From contig NZ_JANQOM010000013.1 in NCBI RefSeq assembly GCF_028289625.1, positions 124,001 to 188,000 on the forward strand: a DNA stretch of 64,000 nucleotides, read 5' to 3'. Positions within the stretch are counted from its first letter, which is position 1. Every line of letters starts with the position of its first letter. The translations under genes were made by a program, and so were the position numbers. This stretch comes from Winogradskyella sp. (GTDB taxonomy: Bacteria; Bacteroidota; Bacteroidia; Flavobacteriales; Flavobacteriaceae). The notes beneath the pieces were generated by a model, which was not told the DNA's origin, ran no database searches, and was given only the letters and a program-made list of their open reading frames with translations. Positions 16,546 to 27,023 of the stretch are shown here, one piece after another.

Positions 16546-16592
16546 TTGAAGTTTGTATATTTTAAACTCAAAACAAAATGTACAAACTTCAA
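16546..16592. repeat. 12-bp perfect inverted repeat between OMP and P-II genes
   Basis: Arms TTGAAGTTTGTA (16546-16557) and TACAAACTTCAA (16581-16592) are exact complements separated by 23 nt. The hairpin begins 5 nt after the OMP stop and ends 19 nt before the P-II ATG. There is no U-tract, so it more likely stabilises or processes the mRNA than terminates it. Confidence 0.65.
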
Positions 16593-16611
16593 CTTATTAA
16601 AATTATCATCT

Positions 16612-16950
16612 ATGAAAAAAATCGAAGCAATAATTAGAAAATCAAAGTTCTCTGATGTTAAAAACGCCCTCCACGATGTTGGCGTTAACTTCTTTTCGTA
16701 CTGGGATGTTACAGGTCTTGGCAATGAAAAAGAAGGCCACGTGTACAGAGGTGTTACCTATAGCACTAGCGATATTCAAAGACGTTATTTATCCATTGTA
16801 GTCAACAATGATTTTGAAGAGGTTACCATCAAAGCAATACTAGATTCAGCTGGTACAGGTAACGTAGGTGATGGTAAAATTTTCGTTTCAGAGATTAAAG
16901 AAGTTTACCGAATAAGAACTAAAGAAAAAGGTGGACAAACATTAAGATAA
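16612..16950 (+). CDS. P-II family nitrogen regulatory protein
   Basis: A 112-residue P-II protein. The ATG at 16612 gives the canonical N-terminus MKKIEAIIRKSKFSDVKNAL; an upstream in-frame TTG would add non-family residues encoded by a hairpin. The T-loop region reads GLGNEKEGHVYRGVTYSTSD and retains the tyrosine equivalent to Tyr51 of E. coli GlnB (HVYRGVTY). GTGNVGDGKIFVSEI is the conserved B-loop and following strand. It should bind ATP/ADP and 2-oxoglutarate and gate the adjacent ammonium channel, as GlnK does with AmtB. It is encoded 5 nt before amt. Whether the tyrosine is modified in this organism is unknown. Confidence 0.95.
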   Translation: MKKIEAIIRKSKFSDVKNALHDVGVNFFSYWDVTGLGNEKEGHVYRGVTYSTSDIQRRYLSIVVNNDFEEVTIKAILDSAGTGNVGDGKIFVSEIKEVYRIRTKEKGGQTLR

Positions 16951-16955
16951 ACGCT

Positions 16956-18200
16956 ATGGAATTACTCACAATAAATAATGTATGGATGATGATCTGTACA
17001 GCCCTCGTATTCTTTATGCATTTAGGTTTTGCCCTATTAGAAATTGGCTTGACACGCCAGAAGAATACACTCAATATTTTATTTAAAAATATATTTATTA
17101 TCACTGTTGGCCTGCTACTCTATTATCTAATAGGGTTTAATTTGATGTATCCTGGAGAGTTTAATGGGTATTTGGCTTTTCCTGATTTGGGAATTGGACT
17201 TGGGGATATGCCAAATTCATACACCAATGCCGATGGATCTGCCTATGCTGATGGTGGTTATACCTATTGGACAGATTTCTTATTTCAAGGCATGTTTGCA
17301 GCAACTGCCGCTACGATTGTATCAGGTGCCGTTGCGGAACGTATAAAAATTGGTCCTTTCATGATATTTACGATTCTTTATGTCGGACTAATTTATCCTA
17401 TTGCAGGTTCATGGAAATGGGGAGGAGGTTTTTTACAAACCCTTGATACACCATTTTATGATTTTGCAGGTTCAACACTTGTTCATTCCGTTGGTGGGTG
17501 GGCTGCTGTCATTGCAGTGTGTTTATTAGGTTCTAGAATTGACAAGTTCAAGGACAGAAAAATACAGGCAATTCCAGGTCATAATATTCCATTAGCTACA
17601 GCTGGCGTACTCATCCTTTGGCTAGGTTGGTTCGGGTTTAATGGCGGTTCTGTTTTATCAGCAGATCCCGAACTCACGTCTTTAACTTTAGTGACCACAT
17701 GTTTAGCTGCAGCCGCTGGCGGTGTTGTTTCGGCTTTAGTTTCGACTTTGAGATATAAAAACCTGGATTTAACGATGTTTCTTAATGGTATATTAGGTGG
17801 ACTTGTTGGTATTACTGCTGGTGCTGATCAAATGAGTCCTACAGATGCTATAATTATTGGAGGTATAGCTGGAGCACTAATCGTATTTGCAGTTTCTTTA
17901 ATCGATCGGTTGAAATTAGATGACCCGGTTGGAGCCATCGCAGTACACCTTATTTGTGGAATCTGGGGAACCTTAGCGGTAGGCATTTTTGGAAACCTAG
18001 CCAGTGGTGCACAATTTCTAAGTCAACTCATAGGTGTGGCATCTTATGCTGCTATTTGTATCGTCTCTTCTTTTATTATCATCTTCACACTGAAGAAAAC
18101 GGTTGGAATCCGAGTTTCAGAACGCGAGGAATTAGAAGGACTTGATGGCTATGAGCACGGCATGGATGCTTATCCAGACTTTAGAATGAACGAACACTAA
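16956..18200 (+). CDS. amt: Ammonium transporter
   Basis: A 414-residue Amt/MEP/Rh channel with about 11 membrane helices. The twin pore histidines are visible as His177 in STLVHSVGGWAA and His331 in AIAVHLICGIWG. The conserved GxxW/phenylalanine gate and ALLEIGLTRQKN helix 1 are present. No signal peptide is evident. It is co-transcribed with the P-II gene 5 nt upstream, which is the usual glnK-amtB pairing, and is followed by a terminator. Confidence 0.97.
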   Translation: MELLTINNVWMMICTALVFFMHLGFALLEIGLTRQKNTLNILFKNIFIITVGLLLYYLIGFNLMYPGEFNGYLAFPDLGIGLGDMPNSYTNADGSAYADGGYTYWTDFLFQGMFAATAATIVSGAVAERIKIGPFMIFTILYVGLIYPIAGSWKWGGGFLQTLDTPFYDFAGSTLVHSVGGWAAVIAVCLLGSRIDKFKDRKIQAIPGHNIPLATAGVLILWLGWFGFNGGSVLSADPELTSLTLVTTCLAAAAGGVVSALVSTLRYKNLDLTMFLNGILGGLVGITAGADQMSPTDAIIIGGIAGALIVFAVSLIDRLKLDDPVGAIAVHLICGIWGTLAVGIFGNLASGAQFLSQLIGVASYAAICIVSSFIIIFTLKKTVGIRVSEREELEGLDGYEHGMDAYPDFRMNEH

Positions 18201-18244
18201 CAACTATATAAGTTTAAAATTGATTGTATAAATTAAATTGTTAG

Positions 18245-18278
18245 AAAAAACCTTTGAAGTTAAGTTCAGAGGTTTTTT
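18245..18278 (+). terminator. Intrinsic terminator after amt
   Basis: Stem of 14 bp with one G-U pair (AAAAAACCTTTGAA against TTCAGAGGTTTTTT), a 6-nt loop and a U-tract. It also has an A-tract on the 5' side, so it may serve the minus-strand ppc transcript as well. Confidence 0.85.
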
Positions 18279-18336
18279 TATTAGGTATAGTTGATTAACT
18301 TAAATAATGAATAAGAAATTTTTGTCAGTAAGAGTG

Positions 18337-18353
18337 CCAAATCTATGATTTGG
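18337..18353. repeat. Small hairpin downstream of ppc
   Basis: CCAAATC and GATTTGG are exact complements around a 3-nt loop. It lies just past the 3' end of ppc (minus strand) and is followed in the plus direction by ACTTCGACTTCGCT, a segment resembling dispersed flavobacterial repeat elements. Possibly a repeat remnant; not a clear terminator. Confidence 0.4.
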
Positions 18354-18368
18354 TGTACTTCGACTTCG

Positions 18369-20954
18369 CTAAGCTGAATTTCGACTTGCATTAATATTTC
18401 CAAATAGCGATCTAGTCACCATTTTCTCAAAAACCTTAATCTTCTGCTCGTCCTTAACTTTAGCTTTTTCTAATTCCTGAATCTTTTTTAAAGCATATTG
18501 CTGAATAGTTAAAAGCGGTAAAACAATAGACTCCCTAACAGCAATTGAAGCTTTTGAAACCAACTCATCTTCCATAAGCTCTTTAAAGCCTGTGAGTTTA
18601 AGAATAAGCCGCTTAGTGGTCTCATATTCTGTATAAATGGTTGTCCAAAATTCACCATACTCCGGATCCTCGGACATATATCTTGTTAAGTCGAAAAATG
18701 ATTTAGATAAGGACATCATACTATTGGCAATTAAAGCCCTGAAGAATCGAGATGTCTCATATAAATGTTGAACCTTTTCAAATTCTCCCTTGTCTTCATA
18801 ATATTTTAATGCCGTTCCAACGCCATAAAACCCTGGTACATTTTGCTTCAATTGACTCCATGACCCTACAAAAGGAATGGCCCTTAAATCCGCAAACACC
18901 AATCCTTCAGATTTACCGCGCTTGGATGGCCTACTACCTATATTGGTCTTAGCATAGTACTTTAGTGTACTCATATGCTCTAAGTACGATAAGAACTTAG
19001 GATGCTTCTTGAAATTAACATAGGCTTCGTAGCTTAAATTCGCCAAGTTATCCATGACGTCTTTATCATCTTCAAGCATTTCTAAACTCTTATCATTAAG
19101 ACGGTTCGAAATACCAGAACTTATCAATTGCTCCATGTTATATTGAGATGATTCTATAGTTCCGAAATTAGAACTAATAGTCTGTCCTTGAATAGTCAGC
19201 TGGATTTCCTTATCTTCTACAGTCGGACCAAGTGATGCATAGAATTTATGTGTTTTACCACCACCACGTGCTGGTGGACCTCCTCTACCATCAAAAAAAA
19301 TCACATCAATATCATATTTACGCGACAATTCGGTTAAAGCTTCTTTTGCCCTAAAAATTCCCCAGTTCGCCATAAGATAACCTCCATCCTTGGTACCATC
19401 ACTAAAACCTAGCATTATTGTCTGTTTGTTACCTCTCTCCGCCAAATGTTTACGATAACTTGGATTGGTATAAAGCTCTTCCATAACACTTGGGGAAGCT
19501 TCTAAATCCGTAACTGTTTCAAACAATGGAACGACATCCGCAGTTAAGTTATCACCAAAAGCAATAATTTTTAACATGGCAAATAACTGAAGTACATTTA
19601 AAGTCGTCTGATTGTTGCTTATGATATAGCGATTACAGGCGATTTCACCATTTTTATCCTGAATGGTCTTCATGGCTCTTATGGTCTCCACAATATTTAT
19701 CGCCATTTCACCTTTAAATTCAATTGGTTCAATCACGCCTTCCACTTCGGATAAATGTTTCAACTGTTGTTGTAGTGGTAATTCGAAGAAATCTTCAGGG
19801 AACTTATCACTTCCATTTTCTATTAGCTCTCTTACCAATGCTCTAAACATGGCATCATGCACACGGCTATCTTGTCTTATATCCAAACTCGCAAAATGGT
19901 AACCAAATAAAGTCGTTCTATTAATTAAGGTGGTCACCTTATCTACAAAAAGTGATTGGTGCTGATCGATGAGAATGTTCCTTATTATATTTAGTTCTTC
20001 TCTAAATTCCAATAAAGAAATTCTACTGGATTCTTCTTTATGAAGTAAGGTATTATACAACCTATGATTGATATCAATAATGCGCTCTCTAATACCTCTA
20101 AACGTCAGTCTTCGTCGAAGATACTTCACATCCTTAATATAGCACTTGATTACAGATTCTTTTAGCTTTCTGGCAACATCAAGTGTTATCTTTGGTGTTA
20201 CGAATGGATTACCATCTCTATCTCCTCCTGGCCAGAACCCTACATTAATCAATGAGTTGTCTATTTCCCTATCATCAAATATATTTTGTTGTACATAGTC
20301 GTAAATACCGCCAAAAGAATGATAGAATACATTCTTTAAATACCACATAAGATTTACGGCCTCATCATAAGGTGTTGGTTTTTTATCTTTAAAGAAAGGG
20401 GTTTTCCCCAACTGCCCTAATAGTGTATTGATTTCTGACAAGTTATCTACCTTAATCGCCTCGGCAAGATCAGTAATAATACCCAATACTGTACCAGGAT
20501 AAAATTGTGTTGGATGGGCCGTTAGGACAATTCTAACGTTAAACGCTTCTAAATAGTCTTGTAATAACTCCTTTTTATTATCTGCTTGTGCACTTTCCTT
20601 TAAACTCCTTAAAGTACCTATGCCTTCCATATTATTAACCACAGGAAATGCCGCATCCTCAACAGCATCAAATAATACGACTTGCCGTTCTATATACTGT
20701 ATAAAACGAAATAACAGATTAATTTGGCTCTGTTCGGATCGTCTTGCCTGATATTTCTTAAAAAACGTATTGACTATTGTTGTTGGGTCTTCATGGTTAT
20801 TAAAACCCTCTTTACAAGTGTCATAAAAAAGGGGCAACAAGGCAGCCGTTTTAGACAAAGCATCAAATGGCAAGGTCATAAATATACTATTGTATATCTG
20901 ATATTTTGATAAAACGTTTTGGTTAAAACGCTTTAATTTTGGCTCTGCTGGCAT
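18369..20954 (-). CDS. ppc: Phosphoenolpyruvate carboxylase
   Basis: An 861-residue PEPC that carboxylates PEP to oxaloacetate. Catalytic blocks are visible: VLTAHPTQ with His147, FWPGGDRDGNPFVTP, LGFSDGTKDGGYLMANWGIF, the glycine-rich loop DGRGGPPARGGGKTH, and SNFGTIESSQYNMEQLIS. The chain ends GNINASRNSA, comparable with the usual C-terminal NTG-like tail. It starts only 3 nt after the leuB stop on the same strand, so it is the last gene of the leu operon. This arrangement would tie anaplerosis to branched-chain amino-acid synthesis. Confidence 0.96.
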   Translation of the reverse strand: MPAEPKLKRFNQNVLSKYQIYNSIFMTLPFDALSKTAALLPLFYDTCKEGFNNHEDPTTIVNTFFKKYQARRSEQSQINLLFRFIQYIERQVVLFDAVEDAAFPVVNNMEGIGTLRSLKESAQADNKKELLQDYLEAFNVRIVLTAHPTQFYPGTVLGIITDLAEAIKVDNLSEINTLLGQLGKTPFFKDKKPTPYDEAVNLMWYLKNVFYHSFGGIYDYVQQNIFDDREIDNSLINVGFWPGGDRDGNPFVTPKITLDVARKLKESVIKCYIKDVKYLRRRLTFRGIRERIIDINHRLYNTLLHKEESSRISLLEFREELNIIRNILIDQHQSLFVDKVTTLINRTTLFGYHFASLDIRQDSRVHDAMFRALVRELIENGSDKFPEDFFELPLQQQLKHLSEVEGVIEPIEFKGEMAINIVETIRAMKTIQDKNGEIACNRYIISNNQTTLNVLQLFAMLKIIAFGDNLTADVVPLFETVTDLEASPSVMEELYTNPSYRKHLAERGNKQTIMLGFSDGTKDGGYLMANWGIFRAKEALTELSRKYDIDVIFFDGRGGPPARGGGKTHKFYASLGPTVEDKEIQLTIQGQTISSNFGTIESSQYNMEQLISSGISNRLNDKSLEMLEDDKDVMDNLANLSYEAYVNFKKHPKFLSYLEHMSTLKYYAKTNIGSRPSKRGKSEGLVFADLRAIPFVGSWSQLKQNVPGFYGVGTALKYYEDKGEFEKVQHLYETSRFFRALIANSMMSLSKSFFDLTRYMSEDPEYGEFWTTIYTEYETTKRLILKLTGFKELMEDELVSKASIAVRESIVLPLLTIQQYALKKIQELEKAKVKDEQKIKVFEKMVTRSLFGNINASRNSA

Positions 20955-20957
20955 CGT

Positions 20958-22076
20958 TTAAATAATAGTGGATTGCCCCAAGTGGATATTTGTGAAATTG
21001 ATGTTTTTATCCTTTGGGTTGTAGATAAAATCCTCAATAAATTCTCCTACCCGATTTGTAGTGACATTGTCATATTTTGTATTGATGTCTGGTGTAGAGA
21101 TATTTAATTTTAAAGATTTTTCTACAGCCAATCTTAGCAATTCTGCTTCACTAAACAATTCGAAATGCTCCAACAACATTACTGCCGAGAGTATAGATGC
21201 TATTGGATTGGCTATTCCTTTTCCTGTGGCTTGAGGATATGATCCATGAATAGGCTCGAACATCGCATATTTTTCACCTACGGATGCGGACGCCAACAAC
21301 CCTATTGAACCTCCAATAACACTGGCTTCGTCACTAATAATATCACCAAACATGTTCTCTGTTAATATAACATCGAATTGTTTTGGGTTGAGTATCATTT
21401 GCATTGCTGCATTATCTACAAATAGAAAGTCTAATTCTACATCTGGATACTGTTTTGAAACCTCTTTAACAACGCGTCTCCATAATCTTGAAGTTTCAAG
21501 TACATTAGCCTTATCGACCAAGGTTACTTTATGATTTCTATTTTCAGCAGCCTTGAATGCTAAATGCGAAATACGTTCTATTTCTTCTCTGGAATAAGCA
21601 CATAAATCAGATGCCATATTACCATCATCAGTCAACTGTTTTTCCCCAAAATAAATACCTCCAGTTAACTCCCTATAAATACTTATGTCTGTACCTTCGA
21701 TGATATGTTTCTTTAAAGGCGACTTATCCAATAAGGTCTGGTAAGCTTTTACCGGCCTGATATTGGCAAACAATCCCAATTCCTTTCTTAGCTTAAGCAA
21801 TCCTTGTTCTGGTCTTACTTTAGCTGAAGGGTCGTTATCATATTTTGGATGACCAATAGCACCAAATAAAACGGCATCACTAGACTTGCAAATATCCAAA
21901 CTCTCTTCCGGCAAGGGATTATTGTACTTGTCTATAGCTACGGCTCCAACATCAGCTTTAGTAAATATAAAATTATGGTTGAATTCTGTGGCAATAGCTT
22001 TTAAAGCTTTTACGGCTTGATTAGTAACCTCCGGACCAATACCATCACCTTGTAAAACTGCTATATTTAAGTTCAT
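20958..22076 (-). CDS. leuB: 3-isopropylmalate dehydrogenase
   Basis: A 372-residue isocitrate/isopropylmalate dehydrogenase family enzyme. It oxidises and decarboxylates 3-isopropylmalate with NAD+, giving the leucine precursor. AVLQGDGIGPEVTNQA opens the chain. The Mg/substrate motif includes NMFGDIISDEASVIGGSIGL, and GSYPQATGKGIANPIASILS lies near the cofactor site. The ELTGGIYFG loop is of leucine-pathway type. It lies 12 nt after leuD and 3 nt before ppc. Confidence 0.97.
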   Translation of the reverse strand: MNLNIAVLQGDGIGPEVTNQAVKALKAIATEFNHNFIFTKADVGAVAIDKYNNPLPEESLDICKSSDAVLFGAIGHPKYDNDPSAKVRPEQGLLKLRKELGLFANIRPVKAYQTLLDKSPLKKHIIEGTDISIYRELTGGIYFGEKQLTDDGNMASDLCAYSREEIERISHLAFKAAENRNHKVTLVDKANVLETSRLWRRVVKEVSKQYPDVELDFLFVDNAAMQMILNPKQFDVILTENMFGDIISDEASVIGGSIGLLASASVGEKYAMFEPIHGSYPQATGKGIANPIASILSAVMLLEHFELFSEAELLRLAVEKSLKLNISTPDINTKYDNVTTNRVGEFIEDFIYNPKDKNINFTNIHLGQSTII

Positions 22077-22088
22077 TTTTATTCTTAG

Positions 22089-22679
22089 TTAGTATGTTTT
22101 TTGGGCTTCGAAAGCCTCAATTAATTCTTTATTATTGATTAAGTAATCTATATCATCGTAACCATTAATCAAACAGGTCTTTTTATAGGCATCTATTTCA
22201 AATTTTTCCGAAAGATCTTTTCCTTCAACTGAGATGACCTGATCTTCTAAATTCACCTCAACAAGCGTCTGTGGATTAGACGCAATTTCATTAAATAAGT
22301 CACTTAAGAATTGTTCTGAAACTTGTACAGGCAACAACCCATTATTCAAAGCATTGCCTTTGAAGATATCCGCAAAAAAGCTCGACACAACCACTTTAAA
22401 TCCATAACCCACTATTGCCCAGGCCGCATGTTCTCTACTCGACCCACATCCAAAATTATTGCCAGCCACTAAAATGCTGCCGCTAAACCGTGAATCATTT
22501 AAAACAAAACCCGTATTGACTGACCCATCTTTATTATACCTCCAATCCCTAAACACATTATCTCCAAAACCCTTTTTATCAGTTGCTTTCAAAAAGCGTG
22601 CTGGTATAATCTGATCCGTATCAACATTTTCTATATTCAACGGAATAGTTGTGGATTTTAATGTTGTAAACTTTTCCAT
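22089..22679 (-). CDS. leuD: 3-isopropylmalate dehydratase small subunit
   Basis: A 196-residue swivelling-domain subunit of isopropylmalate isomerase. [14 protein letters not shown] near the N-terminus and [20 protein letters not shown] are the conserved substrate-binding blocks, followed by [15 protein letters not shown]. It pairs with LeuC to isomerise 2- to 3-isopropylmalate. Its first base overlaps the leuC stop, consistent with translational coupling. Confidence 0.97.
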   Translation of the reverse strand: MEKFTTLKSTTIPLNIENVDTDQIIPARFLKATDKKGFGDNVFRDWRYNKDGSVNTGFVLNDSRFSGSILVAGNNFGCGSSREHAAWAIVGYGFKVVVSSFFADIFKGNALNNGLLPVQVSEQFLSDLFNEIASNPQTLVEVNLEDQVISVEGKDLSEKFEIDAYKKTCLINGYDDIDYLINNKELIEAFEAQKTY

Positions 22680-24064
22680 TAATTCAAATGTTTCGTGATG
22701 TCAATTATTTTACCTTCTACCGCAGTAGCAGCTGCCACTAAAGGACTTGCTAGAATGGTTCTAGATCCTTGTCCTTGTCGACCTTCAAAATTTCTATTTG
22801 AGGTGGAAACGCAATACTCCCCTTGTGGTATTTTATCATCATTCATGGCCAAACACGCCGAACATCCTGGTTGACGCAATTCAAAACCGGCTTCATCAAA
22901 AATATCTTTAAGACCTTCAGCAATAATTTGTGCTTCAACCTGTTTACTGCCTGGTACCAGCCATGCCGTGACATTTTCGGCCTTTTGTTTTCCCTTAATA
23001 TAATTGGCTGCGACCCTAAAATCTTCAATTCTTGAATTGGTACAACTTCCAATAAACACATAGTTGATGGGCTTATCGATTAAACGTTCACCAGCTTTAA
23101 AGTCCATATATTTCAGAGACTTTTGAAACGACGCATTATCTTCTAAGGGTATCGATTCTGTTATCTTTATACCCATACCAGGATTTGTTCCGTAGGTCAC
23201 CATTGGCTCAATGTCTCCAGCCTCAAAGGTGTATTCTTTATCGAACACTGCTCCTTCATCTGAAGGAAGGGTTTTCCAATAAGCAAGTTGCTTTTCAAAA
23301 TCCTCACCTTTTGGCGCAAACTCTCTTTCCTTTATATATTCAAAAGTAGTCTCATCTGGTGCAATCATGCCACCTCGAGCTCCCATTTCTATACTCATAT
23401 TACATACGGTCATACGACCTTCCATACTCATGTTCTCAAAAACGCTTCCTGCATATTCACAAAAATATCCTGTACCAGAGTTGGTGCCGAGTTTTGAAAT
23501 AATATAAAGAATGACATCTTTGGGAAGCACACCTTTTTTTAACTTACCATTTACGATAACCCTTAAGCTCTTAGGTTTTTTTAGCAGCAAGCATTGACTT
23601 GCAAAAACCTGAGCTACCTGGCTTGTCCCTATACCAAAAGCAATGGCTCCAAAAGCACCATGGGTAGAAGTATGACTGTCACCACACACCATTGTAATTC
23701 CTGGTTGTGTAATTCCTAATTCTGGAGCCATTACATGCACAATTCCATTATATTTATGGCCTAACTCATATAATGTAATATTGTTCTTTTTGCAATTTTC
23801 TGAAAGCTGCTCTAACTGTTTTCTAGATAGTGTATCTTTTATGGGTTGATCTTGATTGAGCGTTGGAGTATTATGGTCTGCTGTTGCTACAATCTGGTTA
23901 GGCCTAAAAATAGGAATTCCGCGGTTTTCCAATTCATTGAAAGCCTGCGGACTTGTAACTTCGTGTATTAAATGCCTGTCGATATACAGTATCTGCGGCC
24001 CATTCTCAATACTACTGACCACATGCGAGTCCCAGACCTTATCAAATAGTGTTTTTTTGCTCAT
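22679..24064 (-). CDS. leuC: 3-isopropylmalate dehydratase large subunit
   Basis: A 461-residue aconitase-superfamily subunit carrying a 4Fe-4S cluster. Cluster ligands are expected in [19 protein letters not shown] and [35 protein letters not shown] and [12 protein letters not shown] are further family blocks. The gene directly follows leuA with no gap and overlaps leuD by one base. Confidence 0.97.
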   Translation of the reverse strand: MSKKTLFDKVWDSHVVSSIENGPQILYIDRHLIHEVTSPQAFNELENRGIPIFRPNQIVATADHNTPTLNQDQPIKDTLSRKQLEQLSENCKKNNITLYELGHKYNGIVHVMAPELGITQPGITMVCGDSHTSTHGAFGAIAFGIGTSQVAQVFASQCLLLKKPKSLRVIVNGKLKKGVLPKDVILYIISKLGTNSGTGYFCEYAGSVFENMSMEGRMTVCNMSIEMGARGGMIAPDETTFEYIKEREFAPKGEDFEKQLAYWKTLPSDEGAVFDKEYTFEAGDIEPMVTYGTNPGMGIKITESIPLEDNASFQKSLKYMDFKAGERLIDKPINYVFIGSCTNSRIEDFRVAANYIKGKQKAENVTAWLVPGSKQVEAQIIAEGLKDIFDEAGFELRQPGCSACLAMNDDKIPQGEYCVSTSNRNFEGRQGQGSRTILASPLVAAATAVEGKIIDITKHLN

Positions 24065-25240
24065 CTAAGCTGAAATAATTTGATGATAGACCTTACTCGT
24101 TTCAATAATTTGATGGATATCATTGTCATCAATCTCCTTCTTTTGATCCGCAAAGCTTAAGAAATTGGTATAGACCTCATCGAGTTGTAACTTAGTGAGA
24201 TCATAACCCACTTTTTTGGCTCTGTAGGCCAAAGCGGCGCGTCCACTTCTGGCAGTTAAGACTATAGCGGAGTCGGTAACACCTACGTCTTTAGGGTCTA
24301 TAATTTCATATGTTGCACGGTTTTTAATGACCCCATCTTGATGAATCCCAGAACTATGGGCAAAAGCGTTAGCACCTACAATGGCCTTATTTGGCTGTGT
24401 ATAGATGCCCATGCTATCACTTACCAATTGACTCATACCGTACAGCATGGACGTATTGATATTGGTATCTAAATTGAGATATGGATGTTGCTTTAATACC
24501 ATCACTACTTCTTCTAAAGCTGTATTTCCAGCACGCTCTCCAATACCATTTATAGTGCATTCTATCTGTCGCGCTCCGTTAATTACTCCTTCAATAGAAT
24601 TGGCGGTGGCTAAACCTAAGTCGTTATGACAATGGCAAGATAAAATGGCTTTTTCAATCCCCTTCACATTTTCTCTGAGGTATTTCATTTTTGCACCATA
24701 CTCGCTTGGCAGGCAATATCCAGTGGTATCAGGAATATTTAAAACTGTAGCACCAGCCTTAATAGCTGCTTCACAGACTCTCGCCAAGTAATCATTATCT
24801 GTTCTACCAGCATCTTCGGCATAGAACTCCACGTCTTCAACAAAAGACTTTGCATATTTCACAGCAGCATAAGCACGTTCTAAAATATCTTCTCGTGTTG
24901 ATTTAAATTTATGCATTATGTGAGAATCCGACGTTCCGATTCCCGTATGTATTCTTGGTTTAACAGCGTACTTTAATGCTTCTGCAGCTACTTTGATATC
25001 ATTTTCCACAGACCTTGTTAATCCGCAAACCGTGGCATTCTTAACAATTTTAGAAATAGCCTCGACCGATTTAAAATCACCAGGACTAGACACAGGAAAG
25101 CCCGCTTCAATAACATCAACACCAAGTGTGTCTAATTGTTCTGCAATAACAACCTTCTGCTCTGTATTTAGCTTACAACCCGGTACCTGCTCACCATCGC
25201 GAAGGGTTGTATCAAAAATTTGAATATTGGTATTTGCCAT
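24065..25240 (-). CDS. leuA: 2-isopropylmalate synthase, short form
   Basis: A 391-residue HMGL-like TIM-barrel enzyme that condenses acetyl-CoA with 2-oxoisovalerate. [16 protein letters not shown] holds the metal-binding motif, and [19 protein letters not shown] the metal-binding His-x-His. [16 protein letters not shown] is typical of LeuA. The chain stops after the linker region: the C-terminal allosteric domain that gives leucine feedback in 500-residue LeuA proteins is absent. Position as the first gene of leuACDB makes LeuA far more likely than citramalate or homocitrate synthase, but the short form leaves some doubt. Confidence 0.92.
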   Translation of the reverse strand: MANTNIQIFDTTLRDGEQVPGCKLNTEQKVVIAEQLDTLGVDVIEAGFPVSSPGDFKSVEAISKIVKNATVCGLTRSVENDIKVAAEALKYAVKPRIHTGIGTSDSHIMHKFKSTREDILERAYAAVKYAKSFVEDVEFYAEDAGRTDNDYLARVCEAAIKAGATVLNIPDTTGYCLPSEYGAKMKYLRENVKGIEKAILSCHCHNDLGLATANSIEGVINGARQIECTINGIGERAGNTALEEVVMVLKQHPYLNLDTNINTSMLYGMSQLVSDSMGIYTQPNKAIVGANAFAHSSGIHQDGVIKNRATYEIIDPKDVGVTDSAIVLTARSGRAALAYRAKKVGYDLTKLQLDEVYTNFLSFADQKKEIDDNDIHQIIETSKVYHQIISA

Positions 25241-25332
25241 TTATCAAAATATAGATTAGTATTGTCTTACGAATTTATACCTTGAAATCCTCAATAATTG
25301 AAGCTATGATTTGTTTTTACGATGTTCAAAAC

Positions 25333-25363
25333 CAAATATACATATTACAATACTGATTTTCAA
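25333..25363 (-). promoter_or_regulatory. Promoter of the leuACDB-ppc operon
   Basis: Read on the minus strand, TATATTTG (25340-25333) is a perfect TAnnTTTG -7 box, with TTG (25363-25361) 20 bp upstream as the -33 element. Transcription would start near 25326, leaving a leader of about 85 nt before leuA. No leucine-rich leader peptide or attenuator hairpin was found in that leader. Confidence 0.65.
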
Positions 25364-25383
25364 GTATATACACCTGTTTTTCA

Positions 25384-26934
25384 TTGACAACTAAAGGCCA
25401 AAAAGACAACTTATTTTCACTCGTAAAATCTTTGACCAAGTCAGAGAAACGCCAGTTTAAGCTCTATGTAGGGCGTTTAGGGGTTAATACCGATTCTAAG
25501 TTTCTGAATTTGTTCAATCTATTAGATAAAGCTAAAGTCTACAATGAGGCTACAATTTTAAAAAGTGGAATTGTCAAAAAACAACAGCTGGCCAATGTAA
25601 AAGCCCATTTGTACAAGCAAATTTTAATAAGCCTTAAACTCAACCCTTCACATCAAAACGTACGATCTCAAATTAGAGAACAGCTCGATTTTGCATCTAT
25701 CTTATATCATAAAGGTTTATACAAGCAAAGTCTGAAAATATTGGATAAGGCAAAAGAATTAGCTATCGTGAATGAAGAAAAAAACTTAGCTTTTGAAATT
25801 GTAGAGCTCGAAAAAATTATCGAATCGCAATACATCACCAGAAGTATTAGCACGAGGGCTGACGAATTAGCCATACAAGCTAGAGATTTGAGTACGCAAA
25901 ATGTCATTGCCAGTAAATTATCAAATCTATCACTCCAGCTTTACAGTATTATTCTAAAAACAGGTTATGTAAAAAACGAAGATGAAGCTAAGGAGGTCAC
26001 CAAATATTTTAAAGATAGGCTTCCTGATATTAAAAACAAAAGACTAGGTTTTAGAGAAAAACTATGGTATTGTAAAGCGCACCTGTGGTATAACTTATTA
26101 TTGCAAGATTTTTTAAATAGTTACCGATACGCCTCAAAATGGGTCGACTTGTTTTATCAGTATCCTAAGATGATTAATGTCAATCCTGTATTTTTCTTAA
26201 AAGGAAACAACTACTTACTCGAGTCCATATTTTTCTTAAGAAATAAAGTCAAATTTGTAGAAAAATTAGACGATTTTAAAGCGACCATATACCACCCAAA
26301 ATTTATTAAAGACGAAAATGTGGCGACTTTGGTTTTTCTGTACACTAATTTTCATAGTATTAACCAACACTTTATTGATGGTAGTTTTGAAGAAGGTTTG
26401 GCCTTAATTCCGAAAATAGAAAAAGAACTTTTAGAGTTCGAAGACCGCATCGACCCACACCATAAAGCCATCTTTTACTATAAGTTTGCCAGCCTAGAAT
26501 TTGGTTCGGGTAATAATAAAGCCTGTATAAAATATCTTAACAAGATTATTTCTAACAAATCCTTATCCATGCGTGAAGATTTACTCTGCTTCTCTAGGGT
26601 TTTAAATCTTGTAGCGCATTATGAAGCTGGATTGGATTACCACCTCGAAACCCTACTGCGAAGTACCTACAAGTTTTTAATTAAGATGAATGACTTGCAC
26701 GAGGTACAAAAGGAAATGATAAAATTTATACGCGGCTTACAAGATATCTATCCGCAAGACTTAAAAAATGCATTTAAAGAATTAGCTGAACGACTTAAAG
26801 TCTATGAGGATCATCCATACGAACGCAGATCTTTTCTTTATCTCGATATTATTTCGTGGTTAGAAAGTAAAATTGAGAATAAATCAGTGGCAGATATCAT
26901 CAAGAGTAAATATCTAAACCGCAACAAAACATAG
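25384..26934 (+). CDS. Helical-repeat (TPR-like) cytoplasmic protein of unknown function
   Basis: A 516-residue, almost entirely helical protein with no signal peptide. It begins at a TTG (25384); no ATG is near the conserved-looking start TKGQKDNLFSLVKSLTKSEK. Segments such as ILYHKGLYKQSLKILDKAKE and KFASLEFGSGNNKACIKYLN have the A/G/Y spacing of TPR-like helix pairs. It is divergent from leuA and stands alone before the SAM riboswitch. I recognise it only as a type of conserved flavobacterial protein and assign no function. Confidence 0.65.
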   Translation: MTTKGQKDNLFSLVKSLTKSEKRQFKLYVGRLGVNTDSKFLNLFNLLDKAKVYNEATILKSGIVKKQQLANVKAHLYKQILISLKLNPSHQNVRSQIREQLDFASILYHKGLYKQSLKILDKAKELAIVNEEKNLAFEIVELEKIIESQYITRSISTRADELAIQARDLSTQNVIASKLSNLSLQLYSIILKTGYVKNEDEAKEVTKYFKDRLPDIKNKRLGFREKLWYCKAHLWYNLLLQDFLNSYRYASKWVDLFYQYPKMINVNPVFFLKGNNYLLESIFFLRNKVKFVEKLDDFKATIYHPKFIKDENVATLVFLYTNFHSINQHFIDGSFEEGLALIPKIEKELLEFEDRIDPHHKAIFYYKFASLEFGSGNNKACIKYLNKIISNKSLSMREDLLCFSRVLNLVAHYEAGLDYHLETLLRSTYKFLIKMNDLHEVQKEMIKFIRGLQDIYPQDLKNAFKELAERLKVYEDHPYERRSFLYLDIISWLESKIENKSVADIIKSKYLNRNKT

Positions 26935-27023
26935 CTCGATCACCATCTCCATATTTAAGATTTTTCAATTTTTATAACACGATTGTTTCATTTTCATAAA
27001 AAAAGTATAAAAATGAAAATAAA

